DNA from: an uncultured Ferrimonas sp.
GTDB lineage: Bacteria; Pseudomonadota; Gammaproteobacteria; Enterobacterales; Shewanellaceae
Assembly (NCBI RefSeq): GCF_947489035.1
Contig: NZ_CANLCI010000015.1
Coordinates: 1-64,000, forward strand
Reading direction: 5' to 3'
Length of the DNA stretch: 64,000 nt
Shown here: one piece after another, positions 8,778-16,938 of the stretch
Layout of the letters: each line of letters opens with the position of its first letter
How positions within the stretch are numbered: the first letter of the stretch is position 1
Program-made: the position numbers and the translations under genes
Notes under the pieces: generated by a model
What the model was told of the DNA's origin: nothing
Databases searched by the model: none
Seen by the model: the letters and a program-made list of their open reading frames with translations, nothing else

Positions 8778-10049
8778 TTACTCTCCCATGCAGTAGGCGC
8801 CGACTTCAGCAAACGCGCGCTTTAGCTGATAGTCGTGCTGTTTAAATGAAGCGGTCGTTGCGCTGATCTGAGCCAGATCCGCTTCCGATTCAGCGTCGCG
8901 CAAACAGACGGTATTAAAAACCTTTTTCACTTGGCACTGGGCAAACGCGGCGCTGTTGGCCAGCTCTTGCCCCAATGATTTGGCGCCACTGCCTTGGCCA
9001 CTCAAACTCGGATCCCAGCCCAAATGCTGATTGACCCCTTGGCGCCAGTAGTTACGCCATTGGTCATCTTCGGTCACATAGCCGTAGGGAAAGGTGGTGG
9101 CATTAAGGTGGTATTTGGCCTGCACCCGACGGCCGGTTTGCGGATCGGTCATGCCACTTTGGTTGTAACTTAACCGGCCAGAATCACCATTAGGATCGCC
9201 ATCGCGATCAAACTGATAATCGTAATAAGCAAACGCCTGCGCCAACGGATCCATGCCACTATGGCAAGCTAAGCAGTTGTTCAAAAACAAACGGCTATCG
9301 CCACCGGGGCTGCGGCTTACGTCTTGGCGAATGCGATCCGGCGAGCGGGTGTTGTCCTTCAGCGGTTCCAGATCGGTGCAAAGGTGATTCATTAGGGTAA
9401 AGCGCAGCATTGCTCGGTTGGTGCCTAAGTAGAAAAACGATTTGGCGGCGGCACGGCTGGTTAGCACCCCAGCGGTCGCCGTTATTGGCAACCCCGTGAC
9501 ACTGGCCTGAGACACCGCTTCCAGCCCCTGTTTTAAATCAACAAAGCCTTGTTCTAGCGCCAGATAATGATCGTTATTACTGCGGTTATAAGGGGGTAAC
9601 CCTAACGATTCTCGGCCGACATAAAGCAGATCCCCTTGCAGGATCTGGCGAAAGTCTACGTCATCACGTATCGCGCCTATCACCGTGGCGCTGTAATCGT
9701 TAAGGGGTTCGAATTTGTCTTGATCGATGTTGGTCCAAGGCGCGGCAAACAGTTTTAACGTGGTGGAGTAGAACGCCGGAGTCTCCATCGCTAAATAAGC
9801 CGCTTCGATTGGCCGATTTTGATCCAGCAAGGCCGCGATGGCAGTTAACTGCGCCTCATTGGCGGGCACTCCGGCAAGGCGATCGTGCAGTCGCTTCGCT
9901 TGCTCAAGCGTGCCGGCCAGGCTGGCAGTGGCGAACAATAATGAAAAAATGGCGCTGCTGGCTAATGAAATTAACCGCCCGCTTTTTGACCTTTGTCTCT
10001 TATATTGACGCCCACGCCGGCAGCTTAATCGACCAAGATCCCTCGTCAT
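8778..10049 (-). CDS. Exported DUF1592-like haem protein
   Basis: 423 residues. A basic N-terminus and hydrophobic segment (LISLASSAIFSLLFATASLAG) form a long signal peptide. One CXXCH haem site, CLACH at 259-263, sits in the context NNCLACHSGMDPLAQAFAYY. Together with AGVLTSRAAA near 193 this resembles the DUF1592/DUF1588/DUF1585 planctomycete-type cytochrome family. Four further cysteines occur, three of them near the C-terminus. The role is unknown, probably periplasmic electron transfer or peroxidase-like. The start at 10049 has a GGGAG ribosome site, which supports it over shorter alternatives. It is the first gene of the leftward trio and is divergent from the HzsA-like gene across an AT-rich 238-base promoter region. 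Confidence 0.75.
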   Translation of the reverse strand: MTRDLGRLSCRRGRQYKRQRSKSGRLISLASSAIFSLLFATASLAGTLEQAKRLHDRLAGVPANEAQLTAIAALLDQNRPIEAAYLAMETPAFYSTTLKLFAAPWTNIDQDKFEPLNDYSATVIGAIRDDVDFRQILQGDLLYVGRESLGLPPYNRSNNDHYLALEQGFVDLKQGLEAVSQASVTGLPITATAGVLTSRAAAKSFFYLGTNRAMLRFTLMNHLCTDLEPLKDNTRSPDRIRQDVSRSPGGDSRLFLNNCLACHSGMDPLAQAFAYYDYQFDRDGDPNGDSGRLSYNQSGMTDPQTGRRVQAKYHLNATTFPYGYVTEDDQWRNYWRQGVNQHLGWDPSLSGQGSGAKSLGQELANSAAFAQCQVKKVFNTVCLRDAESEADLAQISATTASFKQHDYQLKRAFAEVGAYCMGE

Positions 10050-10287
10050 AGCGACTCCCTGTCACTACATTGCAAAATAAAACATTGAATAATGGCAATT
10101 AAACTCACATTTGCTGGGGAGAATAAACTCGTAATTCAATTTTCATTTACCGGCATCCATCCGGCCAGTGCAAAATAGTCTTGTTAAAAAATTGTTGAAA
10201 TCCTGATATCCACTGGCAATAATGTCAAGGTTAATTGCAGCGTCGATAGCATTATCTCGCGGTATTCTCTTTTAGTAGGAAATTTCA
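10050..10287. promoter_or_regulatory. Divergent promoter region between the haem-protein trio and the HzsA-like gene string
   Basis: This is one of the few AT-rich stretches in the locus and the only divergent gap in it, so promoters for both the leftward trio and the rightward gene string should lie here. I see no gene and no clear operator palindrome. Confidence 0.55.
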
Positions 10288-12966
10288 ATGGCGCCGTCGC
10301 ATGGATGCAAGGCAGGGTTTCTGTTAAGCCTTGCAGTCTTATCAGGGTGCGACACCGAAACCGCAATCCGCAGTGAACAACCGGATCCCGTTTTGGTGGA
10401 ATACCCACTGGTTTATCTGCAACGTGCGCTGATTGACGATCCTGACAATAGCCTGATTCGTGCCCCCAGTTTCGACTTGCGAGATCCCGCCAAATTTAAC
10501 CCCGGCGCAAACCTATATATAAAAAACAATGCATTAGCTGATACCGTTGCGATTAATTTAACCGCCGAATTATTTGCTGATGCTGGCCCCATCGACATTC
10601 GTGATCTGTCGGTTTCAGACGATGGCGACAGCTTACTGTTTTCCCTGCGAGCCCCAGAATTAGAAGGGGTGGATGAAGCGCTGCAACCCAGCTGGAACCT
10701 ATGGCGTTACCAGCATTCCAGCCAGCAACTGCAACGGCTGATCAGCAACGATAATCTGGCAGAGCAAGGGGACGACTTGATGCCATCGCTTTTGCCGGAT
10801 GGGCGCATTATTTTTGCCTCAACCCGGCAACGTTTATCGCGGGCAATATTATTAGACGAAGGCAAACCCCAATATACCTTTATTGACGAACGCCGTAATA
10901 ATGACGTGTTTAATATTCACGTTATGGAAGCCGATGGCAGTGCCATCAAACAACTCAGCTTTAATTTAAGCCACGATTTTTATCCGTTAGTGCAGCAAAA
11001 CGGTAAAATTCTATATAGCCGCTGGGATGCAATGGGCGGCGAGCACGGAATAAACCTCTACCAGATGGATCCCGATGGCAGTGAAAACCAGATAATGTTT
11101 GGTTGGCACTCGCATCAACAGCAATTTGAACAACAACTTGAATCGATTGAATTTGTAAAGCCACAACAGTTAGCAAACGGCCACATTTTACTGTTGCTCA
11201 ATGGCCGCGATGAAAGCCAACTGCAGAAACGCCCCGTCACCATCAATCTCGACCAATTCAGCGATAATCAACAACCCATTGATGGCAGCACCAGCACCGA
11301 CACCGCCATGGCCGATTTCGTTTTAGCCAACTTGCCGTTCAGTTTCTCTGAACAGCTCAATCAAAACGGCCGCTTGAATGCACTCTACCCGTTACCGGAT
11401 CACAGTGAACGCTATCTGCTGAGCTGGGATCTGTGTCGGGTATTAGTCGATGACGTACTGCGCGGCTGTGGCCAATTAAGCGCCGAACAACTGGCCGCGG
11501 ATAACGTGCAACCCGCTCCAGCCTTGTACGAACTGTGGCTGCTCAACAACGCCGAAGGCACCCAGCAACGGATCGCGACCAGCAGCGAAGGGATGGGGAT
11601 CACTGAAGCGGTAGTGATGCAGCCGAGTTTGCAACCCAAAGCCTACATCGCCGATAAAGTGGCGGGCAATGAGCTGGATCCCCAGTTGGTCGAGCAGCTC
11701 TCTGGCGCGCTGCACATCCGCAGCGTTTACGACTTTGACGGCAACGATCTGAGCGTTTCGGCCAACAACCCCAACGGCATCGCTGCTTTAAGCGATCCGG
11801 CGCAAACCCGTGCCAACGAACGCCCTGCGCGTTATCTGCGGGTTTTACGTGGCGTGCCAATGCCGCCGGACGAGGTGCGCGACATCGCCAACACCGATTT
11901 TGGCCGCAGCCGTAACCAGTTAATGCGCGAGATCCTAGGGTACGCCCCGATCCAGCCCGATGGTTCGGTCAAGGTGCAGGTGCCTGCCAATGTGCCGCTG
12001 GCGATCAGCGTATTAGACGGTGACGGTCAACGCATCAGTGATCGCCATCAACAGTGGATCAGCCTGCGCCCTGGGGAAACCCTCAGCTGCAATGGTTGCC
12101 ACAGTCGCACTAGCAGCCAACCCCACGGCAGGCTTGATGCCCAACTGGCCAGCATCAACAACGGTGCCGCAGGCGGCTTCCCCTTCCCCAACGCTTCCGA
12201 GCAGATCATCCCCGTACAGGGGCAAACCATGGCAGAAGCCGATGCGATGGTGAATGGCTTAACGCAGCTGAGCGCTAATTTAAGTTATCGCGACATCTGG
12301 ACCAACCGCGCCAGCGGCCAAGCCAATGCCGATGAACAGCTTAGCTATCAAGCCCTTAGTACCGCCGCCCCAGCGGGCAGTGCCTGTTTTGATAATTGGA
12401 CTCCCTATTGCCGCTTGCAGATCAATTACGCCGAACACATTCAACCCCTGTGGGACACCCCAAGGCAGACCGTGGATCCAGACAGCCAAATGTTGCTGGC
12501 GGATAACACCTGCACCCGCTGCCACAACCTTGTTGATAGCGACAACCTCGCGCAGGTGCCGGCCGGACAATTAGCACTGCTGGCTGCCCCCTCCCCCGAT
12601 CAGCCCGCTCACCTCAGCAGTTATCGCGAACTGCTTTTTAACGATCTAGAGCAGGAAACCATGGATGGCATCTTGGTTGATCGGCTGATTGAAGTGCTGG
12701 ATGACGAGGGCAACGTGGTGTTCCAAACCGACAACGACGGCGAACTGATTTTGGATGACGAAGGCAACCCGATCCCGTTGCTGACCACGGTGACGGTTCG
12801 GCCGATCCTAAGCCCCAATGGCGCCCGTTCCAGTGCTCGCTTCTTTGAGGTGCTCAACAACCCTACCCACCAAAATATGATGTCGGCTGATGAATTACGG
12901 CTGCTCAGCGAATGGCTGGATATTGGCGCCCAATACTACAACACCCCTTTCTACCCACTGCCGTGA
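10288..12966 (+). CDS. HzsA-related lipoprotein with two haem c motifs
   Basis: 892 residues. Lipobox LSGC with cysteine 21; the next residue is Asp, which in E. coli would retain a lipoprotein in the inner membrane. The first 550 residues contain Tol/WD-like propeller strands (ILYSRWDAMGGEHGINLYQM, HVMEADGSAIKQLSF) as in proteins annotated as HzsA-related, after the hydrazine synthase alpha subunit middle domain. Two CXXCH motifs follow: CNGCH near 601 and CTRCH near 742. The similarity is to the fold family; nothing suggests hydrazine synthesis. An AGGA site precedes the ATG. It heads the long rightward gene string. Confidence 0.75.
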   Translation: MAPSHGCKAGFLLSLAVLSGCDTETAIRSEQPDPVLVEYPLVYLQRALIDDPDNSLIRAPSFDLRDPAKFNPGANLYIKNNALADTVAINLTAELFADAGPIDIRDLSVSDDGDSLLFSLRAPELEGVDEALQPSWNLWRYQHSSQQLQRLISNDNLAEQGDDLMPSLLPDGRIIFASTRQRLSRAILLDEGKPQYTFIDERRNNDVFNIHVMEADGSAIKQLSFNLSHDFYPLVQQNGKILYSRWDAMGGEHGINLYQMDPDGSENQIMFGWHSHQQQFEQQLESIEFVKPQQLANGHILLLLNGRDESQLQKRPVTINLDQFSDNQQPIDGSTSTDTAMADFVLANLPFSFSEQLNQNGRLNALYPLPDHSERYLLSWDLCRVLVDDVLRGCGQLSAEQLAADNVQPAPALYELWLLNNAEGTQQRIATSSEGMGITEAVVMQPSLQPKAYIADKVAGNELDPQLVEQLSGALHIRSVYDFDGNDLSVSANNPNGIAALSDPAQTRANERPARYLRVLRGVPMPPDEVRDIANTDFGRSRNQLMREILGYAPIQPDGSVKVQVPANVPLAISVLDGDGQRISDRHQQWISLRPGETLSCNGCHSRTSSQPHGRLDAQLASINNGAAGGFPFPNASEQIIPVQGQTMAEADAMVNGLTQLSANLSYRDIWTNRASGQANADEQLSYQALSTAAPAGSACFDNWTPYCRLQINYAEHIQPLWDTPRQTVDPDSQMLLADNTCTRCHNLVDSDNLAQVPAGQLALLAAPSPDQPAHLSSYRELLFNDLEQETMDGILVDRLIEVLDDEGNVVFQTDNDGELILDDEGNPIPLLTTVTVRPILSPNGARSSARFFEVLNNPTHQNMMSADELRLLSEWLDIGAQYYNTPFYPLP

Positions 12967-13027
12967 TCATCATGCCCTGTTTGTCTTATTGTCTGTGCCG
13001 CTGTGGCGCTCACCGAAGGAACGCCAA

Positions 13028-13759
13028 GTGAAACACCTCCCATCGCTGGCGCTCTGCCTTGTCTTCTGTTCGTGGTTTGCCAATGGCGGCAACAACCCGC
13101 TGCTCACCACCATCGCAGTGCCGTTGGTTGAGCTGCATTCCGGCCCCGGCATCGGTTATCCGGTCGTGCAGGTGCTTGAGCAAGGTGAAGACGTCACCTT
13201 GCTGTTAACGCGCACCAGTTGGATCAAGGTACAGGATAAACGTGGCCAGCAAGGCTGGGTGCCTAGCCAAGCACTCACCGGCTTGTTGTACCAATCGCAA
13301 CCGTTACTGAACGCTCAAGCCAACCCCAGTTTTGCCCTGCGTCACTGGGAAAGCGGCGTGCTATATGGCGATCTGGAAGGCGCCAACTTCTACAACATCT
13401 ACGCCGACATCGCCTTGTCGGATGTGTTCAGTGCCGAACTCTCGGCCGGCAAAGCCCTTGGCAAAATATCCGACAGCAGCCTATTTGAACTGATGCTAAT
13501 GAGCCACCTGGTGCCGGAATGGCCAGTGGTGCCCTACGTCGGCATCGGTGGCGGCTACATCAGCACCTCGCCCCACGGCGTGATTGCCGATGGCATCAAA
13601 CGAGATCACGCCTTAATGAGCGCCACCAGCGGCATCAAATACCACATTAGCCGTAATTTCATCGTGCGAGCCGAGTACCGTTTATCGCTGGCACTGACCG
13701 ATCGTGACCAAAACGAAGAGATAGAAACATGGAAAATTGGCATCGGCGTCTTCTTTTAA
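13028..13759 (+). CDS. SH3-domain protein with C-terminal outer-membrane beta-barrel
   Basis: 243 residues from a GTG start that has a GAAGGA ribosome site 8 bases upstream and is followed directly by a signal peptide. An upstream ATG at 12890 lies inside the HzsA-like gene and is unlikely. Residues about 30-85 are a bacterial SH3b domain (LHSGPGIGYPVVQVLEQGEDV, then WIKVQDKRGQQGWVPS). The rest resembles an OmpA/OprF-type small barrel (VPYVGIGGGYI, then FIVRAEYRLSL, with a terminal GIGVFF). It may bind peptidoglycan or protein on the periplasmic side of the outer membrane. It overlaps the next barrel gene by 31 bases. Confidence 0.72.
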   Translation: MKHLPSLALCLVFCSWFANGGNNPLLTTIAVPLVELHSGPGIGYPVVQVLEQGEDVTLLLTRTSWIKVQDKRGQQGWVPSQALTGLLYQSQPLLNAQANPSFALRHWESGVLYGDLEGANFYNIYADIALSDVFSAELSAGKALGKISDSSLFELMLMSHLVPEWPVVPYVGIGGGYISTSPHGVIADGIKRDHALMSATSGIKYHISRNFIVRAEYRLSLALTDRDQNEEIETWKIGIGVFF

Positions 13760-14379
13760 CGCCGACCTTAGTGCTGGCCAGCATGGTGGCCACGCCGTTG
13801 TCCGCGCAAACCGCCCCCCAAGATCCCGTTCCCGTGCCCGCGGATGTGGATCGGCGCGACGTGGTTGACGATCTGCTCGACAGCGAAAATTTCGAGTTCG
13901 GCCTGCAAGGCGGGATCATCAGCGTAGAAGACTTTGAGAGTAACCCTTGGTTCAGCGCCCATCTGGGCTACCACCTCAGCGAGTATTTTTACGTTAAGGC
14001 ACGTTACGCCTTAGCCGACGCCGGCGAAACCAGCTTTGAAAAGCTCAGTAACACCGCACCGTTGCTGACCGATGCCGAACGCGAGCTGCGCTACTACGGC
14101 CTGAATATTGGTTACAACCTCTTTCCCGGCGAGATTTTTGTCAGCCCGGATTGGGGCTTTAACAGCGTGTTTTCCATTGAACTGGGCGGTGGCAGCACCG
14201 AATTTGCGGGGGATGAACAGTTCACCGTCGATCTGACCACCAATTTCCGAGTGTTTTTAACCGATTGGATCGCATGGGACATCAGCATGAGTGACTACGT
14301 GTTCAACACCGAAGTCACTGGTGCCTCTAAAACCACTCACAACCTTACATTCGCCACCGGTGTTGCGGTCTATTTTTAA
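13729..14379 (+). CDS. Outer-membrane beta-barrel domain protein
   Basis: 216 residues with signal peptide (LLLTPTLVLASMVATPLSAQ). Alternating strands such as WFSAHLGYHLSEYFYVKARYAL, and a last strand ending TFATGVAVYF with terminal phenylalanine, indicate an eight-stranded outer-membrane barrel. No enzyme motif is seen. It overlaps the preceding barrel gene, suggesting translational coupling, and is followed 29 bases later by the TlpA-like gene. It is paralogous in style to the C-terminal half of its neighbour. Members of this fold are common partners in trans-envelope complexes; the function here is unknown. Confidence 0.72.
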   Translation: MENWHRRLLLTPTLVLASMVATPLSAQTAPQDPVPVPADVDRRDVVDDLLDSENFEFGLQGGIISVEDFESNPWFSAHLGYHLSEYFYVKARYALADAGETSFEKLSNTAPLLTDAERELRYYGLNIGYNLFPGEIFVSPDWGFNSVFSIELGGGSTEFAGDEQFTVDLTTNFRVFLTDWIAWDISMSDYVFNTEVTGASKTTHNLTFATGVAVYF

Positions 14380-14408
14380 CCGCAACACCCGTACAAAAGG
14401 ATTTGCAG

Positions 14409-14918
14409 ATGTTGAAGTTAATCGGTCATGGACGACAGCTGCTGGCCGCCGCCAGCTTGCTGCTCTGTACTCAAGTGCAGTCGGTGGAACTGGGCGAATT
14501 GGCGCCAGATTTCACCCTTAAAAGCTTAAGCGGCAGCAACCTCAATCTCGCGGAACAGCGTGGCGACATTATGGTGATCAACTTTTGGGCCTCGTGGTGC
14601 GGCCCTTGCCGCAAAGAGATGCCCATTTTGGATGAGATGCAGCAGAAGTATCAGGACTTAGGGGTGCAGATCTGGGGCGTCAATGTCGAGCAAGATAACC
14701 AAGCCGGACGGCAGTTCCTCGCCAATTTAAACACCGAATTACGCTTCCCGATCCTATTCGATGCCAACAACGATTTGTCTGAGTCCTACAACGTGATCGC
14801 CATGCCCACCACCGTTATCGTTGATCGCGATGGCAAGGTGCGGCAGGTGTACCACGGCTACAAAGATGGCTATGAAAAGAAATACGAGAAAACCATCAAA
14901 AAGCTGATCCGAGAATAA
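14409..14918 (+). CDS. TlpA/ResA-like periplasmic thioredoxin
   Basis: 169 residues. Start ATG at 14409 is chosen over an in-frame TTG because AAGGA lies 8 bases upstream. Signal peptide, then a TlpA-type thioredoxin fold: LGELAPDFTLKSLSG near 28, FWASWCGPC with redox cysteines 64 and 67, and a cis-proline segment AMPTTVIVD near 134. Such proteins reduce or exchange disulfides in the periplasm, often to keep CXXCH cysteines reduced for haem attachment. In this locus likely clients are the exported haem proteins or the Cys-Gly-Cys tail of the DUF4266 lipoprotein encoded 4 bases downstream. Confidence 0.88.
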   Translation: MLKLIGHGRQLLAAASLLLCTQVQSVELGELAPDFTLKSLSGSNLNLAEQRGDIMVINFWASWCGPCRKEMPILDEMQQKYQDLGVQIWGVNVEQDNQAGRQFLANLNTELRFPILFDANNDLSESYNVIAMPTTVIVDRDGKVRQVYHGYKDGYEKKYEKTIKKLIRE

Positions 14919-14922
14919 TCAC

Positions 14923-15171
14923 ATGACTGCGTTTAACTGTCGTCGCTGCGCCAAGCTCGCCCTGCTTACCGCCCTGCTGGGGCTAAGCGGTTGTTCAAGC
15001 CTTGGGATCGAACCTTGGGTAAAGCCCTATGAACGCCAAAATCTGTCGGATCCGATCATGAGCTTTAACCGTCATCCCATCGCTAATATGCATGTGGCGC
15101 ACGTGTTAGAAGGCCGAGAAGCCGCCCGTGGCGCGGAAGGTACCGGAGGCGGTGGCTGTGGCTGTAACTAA
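14923..15171 (+). CDS. DUF4266 lipoprotein
   Basis: 82 residues. Signal peptide with lipobox LSGC, then the compact conserved DUF4266 body (PWVKPYERQNLSDPIMSF, then HVLEGREAARG) and the family's glycine-rich C-terminal tail ending GGGGCGCN. The two terminal cysteines could bind metal, form a disulfide or accept a cofactor. No function is established. It sits between TlpA and DUF3570 genes, a set that I recall as recurring in other proteobacteria, often with apbE nearby. Its end overlaps the start region of the DUF3570 gene, so the two are translationally coupled. Confidence 0.88.
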   Translation: MTAFNCRRCAKLALLTALLGLSGCSSLGIEPWVKPYERQNLSDPIMSFNRHPIANMHVAHVLEGREAARGAEGTGGGGCGCN

Positions 15172-16330
15172 CTGCACTTGGGGTGGCGCCGCCGCAAACC
15201 TTAGCACCACGCTTCTAGGCGTTTTACTGCTTACGCTCACCAGCGGCGGTGCTTATGGCGCCATTTTGCCGCCGGATCGTGCCGATGTGCTTTACCACAG
15301 CTACCACGGCGGCGGCATGAGCATCGACGGCCCCGCCTTATTGATCCGCAAGAAAGCCAGCGAATCCGTGGCCGTTAGCGCCTATTACTACTTAGACAGC
15401 ATCTCATCGGCGTCGGTGGATGTCATCAGTACCGCCAGTCCCTACACCGAAGAGCGCCATGAAGGTCAACTGGGGTTGGAATACCTGCGCGATAAAACCT
15501 TAATTGCGCTAAGCCTACGCCAAAGCGACGAAGACGATTACCTGTCTCGTTCCATCGGCTTGAGCGTGTCGCAAGACACCTTTGGCGATCTCACCACCCT
15601 CAGTTTGGGCTTGGGCTACGGCGACAACGACATCGGCCGGAACGGCGACGACAACTTCAGCGCCCGCAGCGAACAATACCGAGTCAGCGCCGGATTAAGC
15701 CAAATTGTGAGTCGTAATCTGACAACCCAACTCAATATCGAAGCGATCGCCGATCAGGGTTTTCTGAATAACCCCTATCGCACCGTGCGCTACCTCGACA
15801 GCACCATTCCAGCAGGGGTGGGTTACCAAGCGGAAGTCTACCCCGAGACCCGCAACTCGTTCGCGGCTAAAGTGTCCGCCAGCTACTTCCTGCCTTATCG
15901 GGCTGCCCTACTCGGCCATTACCGCTACTACCGTGACAGCTGGGAGATCAGCGCCAACGACATCGAGTTAGGTTATCGCCAGCCGCTGCTGCAGCAGCTC
16001 GAACTGGAGCTGAAACTGCGCTACTACCAGCAAAGCCAAGCGGAGTTCTACAGCGATCTGTTTGCCTTTCGTGATGCGCAAAACTATTTGGCTCGCGATA
16101 AAGAGCTCAGCGAATTTAACAATTACACCCTTGGCCTTGGGCTGACCTACCAACTGCCAGCAACGTTAACCATCGCCGATCTGCCCTCGGAGATCTCGCT
16201 GCAATGGGATCACATCCGTTTCGATTACGACAATTTTCGCGATCCCACCGCCAGTGGCGGTGTCGGCAATGAACCCTTTTACCAATTTTCCGCCAATGTG
16301 GTGCGGGCCTTTTATAGTCTGTATTTCTAA
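15158..16330 (+). CDS. DUF3570 outer-membrane protein
   Basis: 390 residues from GTG 15158, which has GGAGG 8 bases upstream; GTG 15128 and 15152 are alternatives. Signal peptide to about 35, then the family start LPPDRADVLYHSYHGGG and GPALLIRKKASESVAVSAYYY, YYLDSISSASVDVISTASPY and DDYLSRSIGLSVSQDTFG. Alternating aromatic strands and a terminal YSLYF are consistent with an outer-membrane barrel. The function of the family is unknown. It starts inside the DUF4266 gene and ends on the overlapping start of the next gene, so it belongs to the operon core. Confidence 0.88.
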   Translation: MAVTNCTWGGAAANLSTTLLGVLLLTLTSGGAYGAILPPDRADVLYHSYHGGGMSIDGPALLIRKKASESVAVSAYYYLDSISSASVDVISTASPYTEERHEGQLGLEYLRDKTLIALSLRQSDEDDYLSRSIGLSVSQDTFGDLTTLSLGLGYGDNDIGRNGDDNFSARSEQYRVSAGLSQIVSRNLTTQLNIEAIADQGFLNNPYRTVRYLDSTIPAGVGYQAEVYPETRNSFAAKVSASYFLPYRAALLGHYRYYRDSWEISANDIELGYRQPLLQQLELELKLRYYQQSQAEFYSDLFAFRDAQNYLARDKELSEFNNYTLGLGLTYQLPATLTIADLPSEISLQWDHIRFDYDNFRDPTASGGVGNEPFYQFSANVVRAFYSLYF

Positions 16331-16344
16331 TGGAGTGGCGTGCA

Positions 16345-16938
16345 ATGATCTCAGCTTTACTGTCCAAATTTGCTCAGCAACTTAATCTGTTGGCGTTGTT
16401 ACGCGCCATCGCCATTGCGGTGTTGCTGCTCGGTGCCAATGCCGCCAACGCGAACGACAGCCCGCCGCCCCAAGCCCCCGTTCTCAACGACAGTGAACTG
16501 GCTCTGCAACTTGAACAGCTTAAAAGTCAGGTGCTTAAACTCAATCGCGATCTGTTTATCTTGGAAGAGGATCTGTTGTTTCCGGCCAGTACCCAGTTAG
16601 CGGTGTTTGTGTCGGTGGATGTCGGCCGGTTCTTCCGGCTTGATGGCGCCGAACTGAAAATTGATGGCCAAGATCGGGTTGGCTTTCTCTATACCGAACG
16701 GCAACGCCACGCCCTTGAGCAAGGGGGGATCCAACGCCTCTATCTGGGCAACATCAAAACCGGCCAACACCAACTCACGGCCATCTTCAGCGGCACCGAT
16801 CGCGAAGGTCGGCCAGTCGAGCGGGCCATCAGCCATCAATTCAATAAAGAAGACGATGCGGTGATGCTGGAATTAAAAATCACCGATGTAGAAAGCAACC
16901 TGCGGGCCAAGGTGCAAGTAGAGCAATGGCAGCTGTGA
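16345..16938 (+). CDS. Exported coiled-coil protein of unknown function
   Basis: 197 residues from ATG 16345, favoured by GGAG 9 bases upstream; ATG 16330 overlaps the DUF3570 stop (TAATG) and would add five residues. A hydrophobic segment (LLALLRAIAIAVLLLGANAANA) acts as signal peptide or anchor. Residues about 45-75 form a heptad-like helix (LALQLEQLKSQVLKLNRDLF), then a beta-rich domain with FVSVDVGRFFRLDGAELKID and GNIKTGQHQLTAIFSG. I do not recognise the family. Operon position suggests a periplasmic scaffold or adaptor. It overlaps the next gene by 13 bases. Confidence 0.65.
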   Translation: MISALLSKFAQQLNLLALLRAIAIAVLLLGANAANANDSPPPQAPVLNDSELALQLEQLKSQVLKLNRDLFILEEDLLFPASTQLAVFVSVDVGRFFRLDGAELKIDGQDRVGFLYTERQRHALEQGGIQRLYLGNIKTGQHQLTAIFSGTDREGRPVERAISHQFNKEDDAVMLELKITDVESNLRAKVQVEQWQL

